This document shows, piece after piece, positions 22,501 to 34,464 of a DNA stretch of 64,000 nt. The stretch's first letter is position 1; each line of letters opens with the position of its first letter. The DNA lies in assembly GCA_037044905.1 (NCBI GenBank), contig JBAOKB010000020.1, positions 558,001 through 622,000 on the forward strand, written 5' to 3'. The DNA is from Hortaea werneckii. Its lineage: Eukaryota; Ascomycota; Dothideomycetes; Mycosphaerellales; Teratosphaeriaceae. The position numbers and the translations under genes are program-made. The notes below the pieces were generated by a model. It did no database searches and had not been told where the DNA came from. It saw nothing but the letters and a program-made list of their open reading frames with translations.

Positions 22501-25500
22501 CGAACCATCATCGACTCTGTGCCCGTTCAAATATTCACAGCAAAGCCAGAGACCGGGCAATTGTCCTGGGTGAACTCTAAATTTCTGATCTACAGAGGTC
22601 AAGAGCCACGGCAGGTGATAGACGATCCTTGGCAGGCCATACACCCAGACGACAAGTCCGAGTTCCTTGCGAGCTGGCATAGATCTTTGCGAACAGCTCA
22701 GCAGTTGCAGCAAAAGGTGAGACTGGAAAGGTTCGACGGTACCTATCGATGGTTCTATGTCCGCGCTGCTCCGCTCAAAGACAAGCGGCAAAAGATTGTG
22801 CACTGGATAGGCACCATGATGGACTTTCACGAGCAACACCTAGCAGAGCTGAACGCCGCACGTCAACAAGAGACCGCTGCGTCAGAAGCAAAATATCGTG
22901 CGCTTGCCAATTCAAGCCCTCAAATCGTTTTCGCCGTGAACAAGGCCAAGGGCGTCACGTTCTGCAATTCGCAATGGTTGCACTTTTCCGGTCAGAGCGA
23001 GGCTCAAGCTCTCGGCGTCGGGTTCATGGACCACGTCCACCCTGATGACCTGGTCAAATGTAGGCTACCTAGCTTCGACGATCAGGCCAAGCCAACCAAT
23101 GTTCCGCAGTCCCTGCCGCCGGAATTCAGGCGTACAAAGTCCTTCTCAGCCACGTCTAGTAGCGGTTCGTCTGAAACAGAACGTGCTTTTGGAAGCACCG
23201 AATCCTCGCCTGTTGCTCAGCATACGCCGCCCCAAAGAAAACTATCCGAGCTCGCATCCACTGGCATTTTGAAAGTGGCGCGGGATGCAGATGGACGGCC
23301 GTCGTATTCAACAGAAGTACGCCTTAAATCCAAGGACAACGAATACCGATGGCACCTCGTGCGTGTGCTGCTAGCTGAACCCCTGTTGCAGAGCGTCAAC
23401 GAGGAAGAGACCTGGTATGGCACATGCACAGACATAAATGATCACAAAACGCTCGAACGTGATCTGAAAGAGACCATGGATGAGAAATCGCGGTTCTTGA
23501 GTAACATGTCGCACGAGATCCGAACGCCGCTGAACGGAATCACGGGCATGGTCAACTTCCTCATCGACAGTAGCCTCACGACTGAGCAGATGGAGCACGT
23601 CAATATCATCCGAGCCAGCACAGAAGGCCTGCGGGGACTCATCAATGACATTCTCGACTTGTCCAAAGCGGAAGCTGGCATGATCACGCTCAACATGGAC
23701 TGGCTCTACGTACGGGCCCTCATCGAAGAAGTCAATGACTTGACTTCCGCAATGGCGATCGACAAGGGCCTTGAACTAAACTACGTCGTTGAGGAGGATG
23801 TGCCAACGCAGATAAAAGGAGACCGGTTCCGCATCAGACAAGTGCTGCTGAATATCGTGGGGAACGCCATCAAGTTTACGGAAACGGGTGAGGTATTCGT
23901 TCGATGCAGTGTGGTTCGTGAAAACCAGGATATGCTAGCGAAGAACGAAATGTTCATCAAATTCGAAATCATCGATACTGGCCGCGGCTTCACGGAAAAG
24001 GAGGCGGACTACTTGTTCAAGCGCTTCAGCCAAATCGACGGTAGCAGCACAAGGCAACATGGCGGTACAGGACTAGGCTTGGTGATTTCGAGGCAGTTGA
24101 CTCAGCTACATGGAGGTGACATGGCTGCGACTGGTGTCCCTGGGAAAGGTGCAACGTTCACTTTCCACATCAAGACTGCGCTGCCTTCGAAGCATGATCG
24201 ACCCCCACTTCCACCTCCCACCCCAGGCGGTGGAGCCATCCCGATTTTGCCAATGTCACCTGGCCCTTCGGAGATCGCCCAGCAGCCGATTATGGCAAAG
24301 CTGACAAAAACGCCCTCAGCCACAGGGGTTTCCCAGGCTGGAGCAAAACCATCTCCCAAGCTGCACGCCGAGCTTACGCAGTCTCCAGTCCCGTCGCCCG
24401 ATGCTGGATCTTCGGCGAGCTCGGATCCTTCAGTCGCTTCTGCCGCGAGGACTAGTAGTCTTCGTTCCGAGCGGTCATCTGCTTCTTCTTTCCAAACAGA
24501 TCCAGTTTTCAGCGGCCCGCAAGTGAAGCTTACGCTTCCATCTGATGGCTCGCCTTCGCCTTCAGAGTCCACCAAATCCGGCGCTTCTGGTGTCTCAGGG
24601 TCCGACTTGTCAGCTACGGCGCCAAGTGGCAGGATGACGCCTCCACTTTTTTCGATCCTGGTCTTGTGTCCGCTGAGGTACAGTCGACAAGCCACGGTTC
24701 AACACATTGACAAGACCCTTCCAAAGAATGTTCCGCATCAAATCACTGCTCATGAACATGTGGAAGAGAGCCAACGGATGCTAGGAGGCGAGAGTCCGGT
24801 TGTTTTCTCACACATAGTCCTCATGCTACACGAGGAACATGAGATCATCTCGCTAATAGACAAGGTCTTGTCTACGCCTGTGCACTCAAATACAACAGTC
24901 GTCGTTATTACAGATCTCGCACAGCGGCGCAAGATTATGGAATTGGCACCGCGGTACCAGTATGACAAGCTGGCGAAAGAGCGTAGACTTTTGTTTGTGT
25001 TCAAGCCTCTGAAGCCATCGCGCTTTGGCGCGATTTTCGATCCGCAGAGGGAACGTGAAATGAGCACCGACCGGAACCAGGATAGCGCTCAGCAAGTCGC
25101 CCTTACGCAAAAGCAAGTCTTTGAAGAGCTGGGCCAAAGGCTCAGCGGCAAAGATAAGCGCGTGCTACTCGTCGAGGATAATCGAGTCAACCAGATGGTG
25201 AGTACGTTTTCTCATAGTGACATAGTATAGTCTAACCGTTTTGTCCAGGTTATCCTCAAATTTCTCGCAAAGGTGAACATCAAGGTTGACACGGTGCTTG
25301 ATGGCGTCCAATGCACAGAGAAGGTCTTCACCCAACCATATGGTCACTACTCGATCATATTGTGTGATCTCCACATGCCCAACAAAGACGGCTACCAGAC
25401 CTGCAAGGAAATCCGAAAATGGGAGAAAAAGAACAAGCACCCCCATCTGCCTATAATCGCGCTCTCTGCGAATGTCCTCGGCGACGTGTACCAGAAGTGT

Positions 25501-25644
25501 GTCGAAGCCGGGTTTAATAGCTACATGACGAAGCCAGTGGACTTCAAAGAGCTGAGCACGGTTCTGATGACGTTCATGGATCCAAGTGATCCTACCAAGC
25601 CTCACGAGTTTATGAAGACGAAGAGAAGTCACACGCACCGGTAG
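19528..25644 (+). CDS. PAS-type hybrid histidine kinase (Mak1/group XI-like)
   Basis: Two exons, 19528-25197 and 25249-25644, joined by a 51-bp intron inside the receiver domain, give 2021 residues. The first 285 residues are Ser/Pro-rich and disordered. A GAF-like region starts at about 290 and resumes at about 690 (PIAIVSVLSETVPYPPNL), split by a long disordered insert. Two PAS domains lie at about 985-1110 and 1130-1310. The phospho-accepting His is H1329 in FLSNMSHEIRTPLNGI. The ATPase boxes are N1442 (NIVGNAIKF), D1483 (DTGRGF) and G1512 (GGTGLGL). The receiver has acidic E1883-D1884, phospho-site D1930 (LCDLHMP) and K1985. It should pass phosphate to an Hpt protein of the stress or cell-cycle phosphorelay. 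No membrane segment is visible, so it is probably cytosolic. The group assignment is from domain order only. Confidence 0.92.
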
Positions 25645-26239
25645 TGTTGCCCCTGACTGGCTTCACGATACCGCGTCGGCAAGGGCGTTTCTACGGTTTC
25701 TTTGGGGATTCTTTTCGAGATTCGACGAACACGAAGTTGAGGAAGTTTGTGGTTTTATCTTTTGCGCAGGCGTTATGGGGAAGCATTATTAGGCGCAGGA
25801 TCATTCCTTTGATACCACCATTCGGTAACGATGGCGTAACTCATCTCGTTCAGGGACGGACGCTGCATCTGCTGAGGAGCAACCAATGCGATTGCGGCCA
25901 TATTTGGAAGTGTATTTTAGCATGATATCAAAGTTTACTTTAGCGCTAGTTGATAGATTTGGAGCAAGTGCTCCGTTTTCTTGTGACGGCCTGATTTCAA
26001 AAGATATTCTCCTCTTTAAATACATTAAAGAGATCAAGCGAGGCTATGTTTACCTACCTATGGTGCCCCACAGCGTCTGAGGTGAGGAATGCCACCCGTG
26101 GACCTGCGCATCCAGATACGAAAGGAGCCTCAGGCACTCAAATAGTGACCTCTCGCTGCATCTAGCGGATCATTACTGAAACTCTTCTCACTTTCACTCT
26201 TTATTTCGAATAAAAACAATCTGAATCAACAGCTTGCAA
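25645..26239. other. Intergenic region histidine kinase / 2EXR gene
   Basis: No gene is supported. It holds the kinase terminator and the promoter of the next gene. The final 80 bases are AT-rich. Confidence 0.55.
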
Positions 26240-27142
26240 ATGTCCGAACAGAGCCATCTACTTCGTCTGCCATCTGAGCTTCGGATCAAGATCTACGAGC
26301 TGATCCTAGCTTTCAATCGGCCCATCAAGCTTAGACAGACGATAGCTGGGTCAGAGAACACCAACATCCTCCGGACCAGTAAACAAATCTACGAAGAATC
26401 TCTTCCGGTATTGTTTGACATCAACACCGTAGCGGTGACACTCAATGACTTCTGCGAGAGGACTGATAGTTCTCTGCGGTGCCCTGTCCCCACCAAGCGG
26501 ATTCGGCACATGCTCGTCACGAGCTTTGGAGAGTCTATAGCCTGCAATTTCTTGCTCGATCGCTGTTCAATCTGCGACATCACAACGGAAGGCTTTCTCG
26601 GGAAGATCGACTCCATGTCCCAGTTGAGGAGCGTCGTTGTCGAGTATCAGACGCACATAGGCAACTTCACCCGTTTCAAAAGCTTCATCAATCAGGAGAC
26701 TTGCGGAGAGCTTAGATGTACGGCTCTTGGGACGTATGTCCTGCGGAGTAGGCTACGGCAAGACATTGAAGTGACCTTCCATCACGCGCCATTAGCTCGC
26801 ATATGGCCTCGAGCTGTAGCGCTGGCGGACAGTGCGCGGGATGAGCGTCAGGAAGTTGAAACGTTGACCGAGTTACGCGAGATAGATCACGATATACCGG
26901 ACAAGGTCTGGCTATTGTTATGCACCAAGAAATATGGTGCTGCGGACCAGTATTGGGGTGCTGTGCCGAGGGCGTGGCAGAAGCTTGACGCACAAGAGGC
27001 AAGCGATGACGATGAGTATTGCCAGAACCTCGATGGCTTGACAGAGGCGGTACAGTCATATCTTGCGATTCAAACAGTACATCAGGCACGACGTCTTCTG
27101 ATAGCATTGAAGGGAGAATGGACCAATTCAACTGCTGTATGA
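26240..27142 (+). CDS. 2EXR/F-box-like protein of unknown function
   Basis: A single exon of 300 residues starting MSEQSHLLRLPSELRIKIYE. The LLRLPSELRxxIYELIL opening, followed by NILRTSKQIYEESLPVLF, is the 2EXR (F-box-like) pattern. It is greatly expanded in dothideomycetes and other Pezizomycotina and has no known general function. The rest of the protein lacks recognisable catalytic motifs. F-box proteins bring substrates to SCF ubiquitin ligases, but the 2EXR group has not been shown to bind Skp1, so that role is only a possibility. Confidence 0.8.
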   Translation: MSEQSHLLRLPSELRIKIYELILAFNRPIKLRQTIAGSENTNILRTSKQIYEESLPVLFDINTVAVTLNDFCERTDSSLRCPVPTKRIRHMLVTSFGESIACNFLLDRCSICDITTEGFLGKIDSMSQLRSVVVEYQTHIGNFTRFKSFINQETCGELRCTALGTYVLRSRLRQDIEVTFHHAPLARIWPRAVALADSARDERQEVETLTELREIDHDIPDKVWLLLCTKKYGAADQYWGAVPRAWQKLDAQEASDDDEYCQNLDGLTEAVQSYLAIQTVHQARRLLIALKGEWTNSTAV

Positions 27143-27714
27143 AACAATAGACATGCTATTTCGAAAGGCTAGGAACGAAAATAGGTGTAGCGAGATTCAA
27201 ACCTGTCAGCAAAAGGCGATTGGAAAGCCCCCGAAACGCCAAAAGTACAATATACGGCATGGGAATTCCTTGACGAACAGCAGCCTCTTATGAAACGATG
27301 AAGGCTTGTGACTGCTACGGCTGAGCTTTACTGCTCTGTGGCAAGTATCAAGCGCGCAGAATAGCTGCCTCTCACAAAACCGCGGCGGACCAATTAGTGC
27401 TCGCAAAGGCATCGCAAGCATCTTTTCCGACAGGACCAGGAGCGACAGTTTAGGGTCAACGCCGGAAGTCCCTACTTAATATATCATGAGATGAGAATAT
27501 GCTTGACTTCTGCTATGATCATGCCACTTTATATATCCCACTCCAGCAACTAGCCAAGGTAGGTATCCCCTAAGTCAAAAACTCCCGCTAGTTTGAGAGA
27601 GACGAATGCATTTGCTAGCCCAAAAGTCGAAGATGCTCACGAGAAAACCTCCACATGCTGAGTCCTTGTCTGCTCGCCTCGCTTAAAACGCCACTGTCCT
27701 CATAACGTACACGC
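27143..27714. other. Convergent intergenic region
   Basis: Between the stops of the 2EXR gene (+) and the UBR1-like gene (-). I see nothing coding; both terminators must lie here. Confidence 0.55.
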
Positions 27715-30700
27715 CTACAAAGTCTCCCATCCGCCTGGATTGATATCGCCTTCCAGCTTTCTCGAGATGACTGTGGGAATCATGTGATTCAGCCAAGCAT
27801 CCCGATACAGCTTATCATACCGCTTTTGATTCAGGTAGAGCTGATGATGCCTCCTTAAGGTCGGGTCGGGCTCGCCGTGCCTGTCGAGGTAGGGCGCATG
27901 CGCCCAGCTGCCATCGCGGTTGTGCATGTACAACGCCATGCATTTTCGGATATTGATGAAGATGCCGATGTTGCCTCCGCATTTCGGCATGTGCTGTTGG
28001 CAGCCGCCTAGGTTTCCTTCCTTCATACAACAGACAGCTTGCGAGCAGAAGATGTCTCCGCAAAAGAGACAGATTGCGGGGTCGGTGAGTTCCTTGCCTG
28101 TGGTTGGGCATTTCCGACGCATGGCCTCTTGCGTTAGAGCGTCGTAGTTCTTCGGCAGACCGATAAGCTCGAAGATTGCAGGGTGCGGCAAGTTGATGGA
28201 TGTCTCGCCGACAGGCTCGTGCTCAGCGATCATGTTCGCTTGTGATATCCATCGCTTTGTCATCAACCGAAGGTGCTCACTGCCCACGCCTTGGGAAGTG
28301 TACAGCCCGCACAAATCATCCAAGGAAGGCAGGTGTAGCAGGGCGGTCAGTCGGACAAGCTCGTCGTTCTCCACGTTCACGTTGTACGGACATTCGAAGT
28401 CGAGCCCGTACCGGACGTACATCAGGACAATGGCTTTCCGCAAAAAGCTTACCGCATACTTCTCAATGATCGATCGCAGCTGATGCAATTGGGGATTTGA
28501 GAGCGGTACCCTGGAATAAGGATCTCGCGTATCCTCGAGAGCCATGCCGGATACAGCCAACTTGAACACCTCGCTGACTTGCGACCTCTCAGCAGCAGAA
28601 TCTAGGTTTTGCCTCTTGACAACATCTTTGTAGACGAAGACTGCCTTCGTAATCTCTGCCCAGTAGCAAAGCTGCAGAAGCTCTGACGCTTCAGCGATGT
28701 CAGGGGCCATGAACCCGAGCCAGTCCGCAAAGAACAGGAAGAGGTCTTCCTGGAACAGCAATCGGTTCCCGAAGTCCTTCAATTTGATCATCGAAAGCTC
28801 GGACTCGACGCCAAAGAGCTGGGCCGTCATGACATCCCTCTTTTTGGCCGTTTCCCTGGCGACCGAATTCGTACCCGTCTCTTTCAGGACATTGACAGCC
28901 AAGAAGCTCTCAATCGTTTCCGATAGAATCCTCAAGTGTGTGACGTTTTGCTCTGTCAGATCAGAGAGGAGGCTCGTCGCCATTGGGTCGCCTTGTCCAC
29001 GATGGGCGATCTCAAAAGCCGAGACGCTGAGGCCTAGAGCGCGGGAAAGGGGGACGACGGGATTGACAGTTCCGTCTTCGATCTGACCTGGTAGCACACG
29101 CCCAGTCAGTGCGCTATCCAACTCGTTCGACGCGTCTACTAGGCCGCGATTTGAAAGCAGACTCTGGGTATAGCGGTCTACCAATCGGTCCCAGTCCACA
29201 CCGGCTGACTTACCCGGTGAACACAGCCTATTCGCTCGGACGGTCTCGTCGATGCGATGGTACGCCTTGACCAATTCTGCCATGCGCGGCGGGGCGGCGT
29301 CTCTAGGAGGCGAGACGTTGTCTCTGCCACTGTTGTTTGTAGAGCTGCCCAGCCTGAAAAGGCTTGAGAGGCTGTATCCACTTCGTAAGGAGGAACGGCG
29401 GGTAGACGGCTGCCCGCCCGCACCAGCACTGTTCAGCAGCTGTGAATCGAGTGACAATTCGTGCATATTTGACACAAGCGCAGGTGAGAATGTGTTCTGC
29501 ACGTACTTCGAGCTCCTAGCTGAATAGACCTCCTGCAACTCTTGCTGTCGTTGCATCGCCGCAGGCGCGTTCTCCAAGAACGAAAGATCGGCAGTGTAGT
29601 GTTCTGGCACATCCGCTAACCAGTCACCAAAGTCCTGTGCGGCATGCAACTCGTGTTCATGGGCGCACTCTTTCGCCTTCCAGATGATGGGTAAGAACGT
29701 GTTGCCGAGCGCTTTGCAAAGGGGGCAGATGAACTCCTTGGCATCTATTCTTTCTGGATGGGCGCGGGCGATTTGGGCCTGATGCCTGCGTTGCGTGGCG
29801 CTTGCGTAAAGCTCGAAGCAGCTGTAATGCATAATGTGACCGCAGCTCGTGGAAACCGGACCCTTGAATCCAGCTTGTCCTTCATTCTGATGCGGGAAGC
29901 CCTTTGATAGTCTCTGACGCTCTACAGTCGTAGTGTTGCCGTCAGCTGTAGTCTTCTGCACGGCATCCTTGTTCTTGCTTGCCACCCCAAACGGCCTGAT
30001 GCCATCAGCAGGTCGGTCGAGGTTCTCAGGTGTCTCGACAACTTCTCGCACGAAGTCGCTGTCCTGTACTGGCGTAGTCCTGACGATTCCGCTCTCATTG
30101 AGGAAGGCGAACGTCCCGAACAAGCGCCTGTCATCTGTCTCCTCTTGGCAAAGAATGCACGTTCCGCTTGGGAAGTCCCACGTCTTGCGCTTCTCGACCG
30201 GGTTCTGTGATGCATCATTGGTCGACATGTCCTCCTCGCCTTCCAGGTCGTCGAAATCTTCACCAAAGGCAGACATGCCCTGAGTCTGCAGGAAGCTATT
30301 CTGCTGTTCCTTCATCTTCGCCATGACTCGTGCCTGTCTGGCGAGAGCCTCCTGCTTCTTCTTCTCTTTCTCGTCCGTATTCAGAGAAGCAGGCGAGCCG
30401 GTGTCCGCACGGTCGAGTAAGCTGCCCAGATGACCCGTTGCAGCGCTCAACTTGTCCGGCTGCCGAAGTTGCATCTGGCGGAGAACGTGCTTAATGGTCG
30501 AGTGGCAAGCAGCGTAGTCTTCCATCCCAGAGAGCATGACCAGAAGAGAGACAATAGACTGCCCATCTTCCTTGCTTGGCAGACTGCACACTGGGTCCGC
30601 AGCGAGCTTGGTGAAACCATCACATTTGGCGTCTTCGTTGGTGGCCAGTAAAGTGAGATGCAGAACCATGTTCAGGAATGTCTCAACCCTGCTAACTTGT

Positions 30701-33700
30701 AAAGTTTCAATGTTGTTCTTGCCGCCAGCAGCAAAGTTGAGCGCGGCGCCGACAGTCTGCGCAAACAGAGGCGTACTGGTGAAAGCATGGAGTTCGGAGA
30801 ACATCCCTCTTTTGAGCTCTGGCAACTTCGGCTCTACAACCACGTCTTCTGGTTTCTTCCCAGTCTTCTGGGCTAAGTGCTTTCTCAAGATACCTTCAGC
30901 CTCCTCGCGATGGTTACGAGTGTAATGCGCATAGAACGGATCGACCATTTCCAAGAACTCTGGCTTAAGCTCGAAGACACCAGTGTCGGACAGACCTTCC
31001 GGAGGCCTGTACGTCGTCATGTCTTCCAGGACACGTTGGAACTCATCTGACTCGCCGACCTTCTCCGTCACCCTAGCCGCAAGGTCTGAGAACGACAAAG
31101 GCTTAAAGCAGAGGGCGTGCGCAATATCGCGCTGCATCGTCTTCCGATCTTGCTCCTGCTTCTCCTCTGCGGTATGAGGTACGACGAGGCTTAGTCGTTC
31201 TGAGAGCACGATCACCAGAAGGTGGAACAAGTCCTCTAAACAGTCCAGTTGCTGCCCTTCCTCGAAGCCCGCTACCACACGGTAGTCACCTCTGAACCAA
31301 GCGCGCATCTGGAAACGATCAAGCACCTGGGCCAGGTATCGCTCACCTGGCTTCTCATTCTCGGCTCCGCACAGCACAAAGCCGGTTTGGATCATAAGGA
31401 GGTCCCTCTGGTATCCTACGTCCCTATAACCAACGCTTTTATAGGTGTGCGCCTGGTGGCGGAGAGTAATGCCGTTACGCACCCACATGCCGCTCTTCAT
31501 CTGGCTCAGCCATACATATGTCCGGAGCGGGTGCTCGAAGATTGCACTGAGAAGCTCGTCGGCGGTGAGGTCACTTGGCGCAGGTGCGTTTGCAGCACCA
31601 TGGCGCGCGAAAGGCGGGTTGTAAGGATCTTTCAGATCTTTGGGCCCGAAGTGCAGCAGACTGCGCATCTCTTCCCGACTCATCGCCTTTCCATTCTCTA
31701 ACAGCCATGATAGCAGGTAGTGTAGTGGATGATGGAAGGACATCGGCTCGCTCTGCACAACAAAGTTGGGCACAGAGTACACCTTCCTCTCCGCTCCATC
31801 GAAGGGGCCGATGAGATGCCAAGCCATATCGTCTCTAAGCTCCGCTTGAGTGAATCGTCTTCTTTCATAACCAAAGGCATTAATCATTGTCACCTGTGCG
31901 AGCATCCTGATTGCGTGCTTTAATAGCTCTGAACGCTCAGCTGCCTCGATCTCGTCGTCGATAGGGAGCTCGAAGGCGTGTCCAATCATTTTGGCAAGAC
32001 GATCAATCTCCTTTACGACCATGCTAGCCGCAATCCAGCCCTCGCTTTCAAACTCAACGTGCTCGCCTGTCTTCCGTACATTTGGGCAGACGCCTTGCAG
32101 CAGCTTTGCCAAATCGCAGAATTGGAGAAGATATCTTTGCTCTTCTCGCAGCTTCTTCTGGATGAAAGCAGAGTTGAACATCCAACGAAGATCAACGAAG
32201 AAGTGGAAGATCCGCCGATTGGTCACAGCGCCAGATTCAAAGCTGAGGCTAGCACGCGGAGAGCAAAGCTCAGGGAACGAGACCTGTCGAGTTGTAACGA
32301 AAGTGTATAGGATGGCCATCAAATTGGTCAAGAAGTTCGCCCGTTCAACGACTTCTTCCGTGATACTCGGCGTTGTGAGCATCTGTACGGAGAGGTTGAT
32401 AATGCTGTGGTCTGGCTCGCGGTCGGCAATCAGGTATAGTTGCGCGAGTGCAGTATACAGTCCGGCATACCGCAGTCCCAGCAATCTCTTGAAGTGGGGT
32501 ATGGTGACAACCGTAGTGATGTAAAGGTGTCTCAAATTCGTCCTCAAAATCTTCCATAGCCGCAAATCGTACAGAATCAGGAAGTCCAGGCGCACGCGTT
32601 GCCATAGATCTTCTGCGGGTTCTACTCCACGCAAAGGCTTGAAATTCGGAGGTTTCTCCAGCCAGTGCTTTGCGGGTCTTGTAGAGCTTCGGATGCCACC
32701 CTTCACCTTAGGCGTCTTCGGCACGTTGTTATATGGCCCGTCCGTCGGAGGCGGTGCATGAAACGTGGGATCACTAGCAGGCCCTTCGCCCTCGCCCTCA
32801 CTATCAGCGGGTGTGATGACGCTCTGCTCTCTCCTACTTCTTCGATCATCATCAGCGGCAGCTGAACCCTCTCGGCCGTGGTGCGGGGGCGGTGGTGGCG
32901 GAGACGCGTAGCCAGCAAGCGTGGCCTCTAAGGCTTCCGCAACATCCTCATTTTCATCCATGAGATCGACATCCATGTCTCCTTCTCCCGCTTCATCTAC
33001 AACGTCATGGGGATTTCTCGCTGCCATGGCCGCATCAGCGGCATTCTGAAGGTCTTGGACCTCTATTTCCATGCCTTCACCCCCATCATCGGCATCTTCC
33101 ATCTCGTCGTCAAAGTTATCTTCCTCTTCCTCCTCGTCAATCTCGTTGTTTTCATCTTCGGCATCGTCGTCGCCCTCGTTGTCTATTTCAACGCGTATCA
33201 CACCTGCAGCCTGGCCACCAGCGCCAGTAAGGCCTGCAGCAGCGAAAGGCTGCATGAATGTACGATACCTGCGTCTCAATTTGTCGTTGTCTTCGTGCTC
33301 ATGATCGTCAATGCCCCGCTGGCCAATATCACGATTCGCAGCCGTACTACCGCCCACTCGCCAAGGCTTGAGAAACTCCTCACAGACGGTGTTCCTCAGA
33401 ATGTACGGATCCGATCCGACGGCGCAGCCAGAAATATCGCCTATCCAGTCGATGATGGCTTCACACATCTGCTCTCTGAACGTATCTCGCGCACTGCGGA
33501 TCGTGACAGTGACTTTGATCTGTTCCAAAACCTTGGCCATTTCCAGAAGACGAGGCAAATCTTTCGAGTGATGTACTGCGGAACGGCCGATATCATTGAC
33601 TTCCATCGCCTTCTCGTAGCCGAATTTCTTCGTCTTGGAGCAAGCGCGTGCAACCTGGTTTTGCACATCATCGACAGTGTGTTTCTCGTCGTTCCAGAGC

Positions 33701-34464
33701 AATAGAGCCCATTCGATTTCGTCGTCGGGTATGTCTGGCTCGGAGCCGTAAGGCCCTGAAAGACGAGCATGCTGCTCATCCGACCGTATCGATGCCTCGC
33801 TTTTGGGCAGACGTAGCTGCTCTGGAGAGCAAGAGAGGACATCACACAGGTAATCCATCACCCTCGCCACCGTCATCTGTATGCTCTCCACGACATCCGT
33901 CGGCAAATCTGATCCACGTTCCTTCCCCTCAGGAGCTTTGCCTTTGCCTTTACCAGATTCGGGTATCCTGCTCTCCTCCACTCCGGCAGTATGTATCGAG
34001 CAGATGACTTCTTTCCGCCACGCTTCGTGATCTCCGCAATCGCAGCATCCACTGTTGCCCGGACTAACACTCACAAATACCAGATGTCCTTCGTGATCGC
34101 TTGCCTCGAAACATCTCGCGCAAAGCACACATGTATCGTCCGCCTGGCAAGTCTTGCATGAATATGTCGATTCTCCAGCTTTGAAGATGTGCCCACACGC
34201 TGTGCCCTTTGCAGCAGGGCCGTATTCCGGCCCGTCGGTTTCATGGCCTTGAGCCTCTGTTAGACTCCATGGTCTGCTGCGATCTCTTGGGGTTCCTTGC
34301 GGAAACAGCAAGCTCATGTAATCATCGCGGCAAGCGGCTAGTTGGCGAAAGAGGAGCTCGCGGAGGCGAAAGGCGGCGGCAGAGTCGAATCGGTTGCCAT
34401 AGATGTATGGAAACTTCAGTAACTCATCCGTGAGCGACTGTTCGTTGTACGAGAGGGACTGCAT
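27715..34464 (-). CDS. UBR1: UBR1-type E3 ubiquitin ligase (N-recognin)
   Basis: One uninterrupted exon of 6.75 kb encodes 2249 residues from the ATG at 34464. It recognises destabilising N-terminal residues and attaches ubiquitin with Rad6/Ubc2. The UBR box (type 1 basic residues) spans about 88-158 with its zinc-binding Cys/His set (ACGHIFKAGE, CDCGDHEAW). A ClpS-like domain (type 2 hydrophobic residues) starts at about 245 (DDEIEWALLLWNDEKHTVDD). A very acidic stretch lies at about 430-470. An atypical RING-H2 spans about 1436-1580 (CILCQEETDDRR ... SCGHIMHYSCFELY ... FICPLCKALG). The Cys-rich C-terminal autoinhibitory domain ends at residue 2249. The frame remains open 34 codons upstream of this ATG but without another ATG. 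A short upstream ORF ends eight bases before it. Confidence 0.95.
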   Translation of the reverse strand: MQSLSYNEQSLTDELLKFPYIYGNRFDSAAAFRLRELLFRQLAACRDDYMSLLFPQGTPRDRSRPWSLTEAQGHETDGPEYGPAAKGTACGHIFKAGESTYSCKTCQADDTCVLCARCFEASDHEGHLVFVSVSPGNSGCCDCGDHEAWRKEVICSIHTAGVEESRIPESGKGKGKAPEGKERGSDLPTDVVESIQMTVARVMDYLCDVLSCSPEQLRLPKSEASIRSDEQHARLSGPYGSEPDIPDDEIEWALLLWNDEKHTVDDVQNQVARACSKTKKFGYEKAMEVNDIGRSAVHHSKDLPRLLEMAKVLEQIKVTVTIRSARDTFREQMCEAIIDWIGDISGCAVGSDPYILRNTVCEEFLKPWRVGGSTAANRDIGQRGIDDHEHEDNDKLRRRYRTFMQPFAAAGLTGAGGQAAGVIRVEIDNEGDDDAEDENNEIDEEEEEDNFDDEMEDADDGGEGMEIEVQDLQNAADAAMAARNPHDVVDEAGEGDMDVDLMDENEDVAEALEATLAGYASPPPPPPHHGREGSAAADDDRRSRREQSVITPADSEGEGEGPASDPTFHAPPPTDGPYNNVPKTPKVKGGIRSSTRPAKHWLEKPPNFKPLRGVEPAEDLWQRVRLDFLILYDLRLWKILRTNLRHLYITTVVTIPHFKRLLGLRYAGLYTALAQLYLIADREPDHSIINLSVQMLTTPSITEEVVERANFLTNLMAILYTFVTTRQVSFPELCSPRASLSFESGAVTNRRIFHFFVDLRWMFNSAFIQKKLREEQRYLLQFCDLAKLLQGVCPNVRKTGEHVEFESEGWIAASMVVKEIDRLAKMIGHAFELPIDDEIEAAERSELLKHAIRMLAQVTMINAFGYERRRFTQAELRDDMAWHLIGPFDGAERKVYSVPNFVVQSEPMSFHHPLHYLLSWLLENGKAMSREEMRSLLHFGPKDLKDPYNPPFARHGAANAPAPSDLTADELLSAIFEHPLRTYVWLSQMKSGMWVRNGITLRHQAHTYKSVGYRDVGYQRDLLMIQTGFVLCGAENEKPGERYLAQVLDRFQMRAWFRGDYRVVAGFEEGQQLDCLEDLFHLLVIVLSERLSLVVPHTAEEKQEQDRKTMQRDIAHALCFKPLSFSDLAARVTEKVGESDEFQRVLEDMTTYRPPEGLSDTGVFELKPEFLEMVDPFYAHYTRNHREEAEGILRKHLAQKTGKKPEDVVVEPKLPELKRGMFSELHAFTSTPLFAQTVGAALNFAAGGKNNIETLQVSRVETFLNMVLHLTLLATNEDAKCDGFTKLAADPVCSLPSKEDGQSIVSLLVMLSGMEDYAACHSTIKHVLRQMQLRQPDKLSAATGHLGSLLDRADTGSPASLNTDEKEKKKQEALARQARVMAKMKEQQNSFLQTQGMSAFGEDFDDLEGEEDMSTNDASQNPVEKRKTWDFPSGTCILCQEETDDRRLFGTFAFLNESGIVRTTPVQDSDFVREVVETPENLDRPADGIRPFGVASKNKDAVQKTTADGNTTTVERQRLSKGFPHQNEGQAGFKGPVSTSCGHIMHYSCFELYASATQRRHQAQIARAHPERIDAKEFICPLCKALGNTFLPIIWKAKECAHEHELHAAQDFGDWLADVPEHYTADLSFLENAPAAMQRQQELQEVYSARSSKYVQNTFSPALVSNMHELSLDSQLLNSAGAGGQPSTRRSSLRSGYSLSSLFRLGSSTNNSGRDNVSPPRDAAPPRMAELVKAYHRIDETVRANRLCSPGKSAGVDWDRLVDRYTQSLLSNRGLVDASNELDSALTGRVLPGQIEDGTVNPVVPLSRALGLSVSAFEIAHRGQGDPMATSLLSDLTEQNVTHLRILSETIESFLAVNVLKETGTNSVARETAKKRDVMTAQLFGVESELSMIKLKDFGNRLLFQEDLFLFFADWLGFMAPDIAEASELLQLCYWAEITKAVFVYKDVVKRQNLDSAAERSQVSEVFKLAVSGMALEDTRDPYSRVPLSNPQLHQLRSIIEKYAVSFLRKAIVLMYVRYGLDFECPYNVNVENDELVRLTALLHLPSLDDLCGLYTSQGVGSEHLRLMTKRWISQANMIAEHEPVGETSINLPHPAIFELIGLPKNYDALTQEAMRRKCPTTGKELTDPAICLFCGDIFCSQAVCCMKEGNLGGCQQHMPKCGGNIGIFINIRKCMALYMHNRDGSWAHAPYLDRHGEPDPTLRRHHQLYLNQKRYDKLYRDAWLNHMIPTVISRKLEGDINPGGWETL